Below are positions 63,825 through 64,000 of a DNA stretch of 64,000 nt, piece by piece (position 1 is the first letter of the stretch; each line of letters starts with the position of its first letter). The translations under genes and the position numbers were made by a program. The stretch is from Acinetobacter sp. C26M (GTDB taxonomy: Bacteria > Pseudomonadota > Gammaproteobacteria > Pseudomonadales > Moraxellaceae), in the NCBI RefSeq assembly GCF_023702675.1, contig NZ_CP098478.1:1364001-1428000 (forward strand), in the 5' to 3' direction. A model generated the notes under the pieces. It was not told where the DNA came from and made no database searches. It saw only the letters and a list, made by a program, of their open reading frames with translations.

Positions 63825-64000
63825 TTATTTAGGCTGGCGTAACATACTGAGTAAGACATTATCTTTGTCAATTAGGTGATGTTTGATGGCAGCCAAAGCA
63901 TGCCCTGCAACGAGGAGACCTGCAAACCATGACAAGTAAATATGTAAAGGTTTAACGATAGCCAATAATTCAGGATTATCTTGTACTAAACGTGGAATTT
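63825..64000 (-). CDS. Cytochrome b561 family protein (C-terminal part only)
   Basis: Membrane diheme cytochrome fragment. The minus strand ends in RQPK and a TAA stop. The last 58 codons read IPRLVQDNPELLAIVKPLHI, then YLSWFAGLLVAGHALAAIKHHLIDKDNVLL. The HIYLSW... GHALAAIKHH arrangement (a conserved His four residues before a Tyr/Leu-rich helix, a GHxxAA helix and the terminal HH) is typical of bacterial b561 proteins. The gene continues past the right edge. Confidence 0.8.
   Translation of the reverse strand, partial: IPRLVQDNPELLAIVKPLHIYLSWFAGLLVAGHALAAIKHHLIDKDNVLLSMLRQPK

Overview
The window looks like a chromosomal segment of a gamma-proteobacterium of the Moraxellaceae, most probably Acinetobacter. 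This rests on the low G+C content, the close resemblance of many proteins to Acinetobacter versions I know (DapD, RNase III, the AbeS-like SMR pump), and the gene neighbourhoods. Almost all of it is housekeeping sequence. I see no prophage, transposase, CRISPR array or rRNA. Two gene fragments are cut by the window edges: queE at the left and a cytochrome b561 gene at the right.

Layout. 1-2.7 kb: queE (partial), dapD and an outer-membrane barrel protein. 2.7-8.4 kb: a sulfate-uptake operon on the minus strand (sbp, a small alpha/beta hydrolase, cysT, cysW, cysA, CysB-type regulator). 8.6-11.4 kb: pabC-mltG-tmk plus a small acidic protein. 11.4-22.8 kb: nadB divergent from mucD, then a thioesterase, lepA, lepB, DUF4845, rnc, era, a lipoprotein, recO, pdxJ and miaE. 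This is the Pseudomonas nadB/mucD-lepA-pdxJ order, but without the algU-mucA-mucB-mucC block. 22.9-30 kb: two tandem tRNA-Asn genes, cca, maeB and a large membrane PAS-GGDEF-EAL protein with a degenerate GGDEF site. 30-33.2 kb: a methyl-cycle operon (ahcY, metF, rsmE) preceded by a recognisable SAH riboswitch. 33.3-36.8 kb: a small conserved protein, gloB, and an unknown protein overlapping an HDAC-like deacetylase. 36.8-39.5 kb: the metQ-metN-metI methionine importer. 40-45.7 kb: purD, purH, fis, a zinc-ribbon protein and prmA. 45.8-49.5 kb: a small periplasmic protein, mnmG, an SMR pump and a fatty-acid-hydroxylase-like protein.

49.6-60.5 kb is the most accessory-like part: an AraC-type regulator, a DUF4198 periplasmic protein, an ApbE-DUF2271 fusion, a short PepSY-type three-helix membrane protein, a membrane-anchored flavodoxin/FAD/NADP reductase, a DUF6500 protein and two divergent TonB-dependent receptors. 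Two Fur-box-like sequences lie in its control regions. I read it as an iron-regulated uptake and extracytoplasmic electron-transfer (ferric or siderophore reductase) island. The component families are known; the function of this combination is inferred. 60.8-64 kb: a small membrane protein, an NCS2 purine permease and add (purine salvage), then the b561 fragment.

Many genes are bounded by clear hairpin-plus-T-run terminators. Some hairpins sit inside apparent operons (ahcY|metF, metQ|metN, maeB|cca) and probably set expression ratios.
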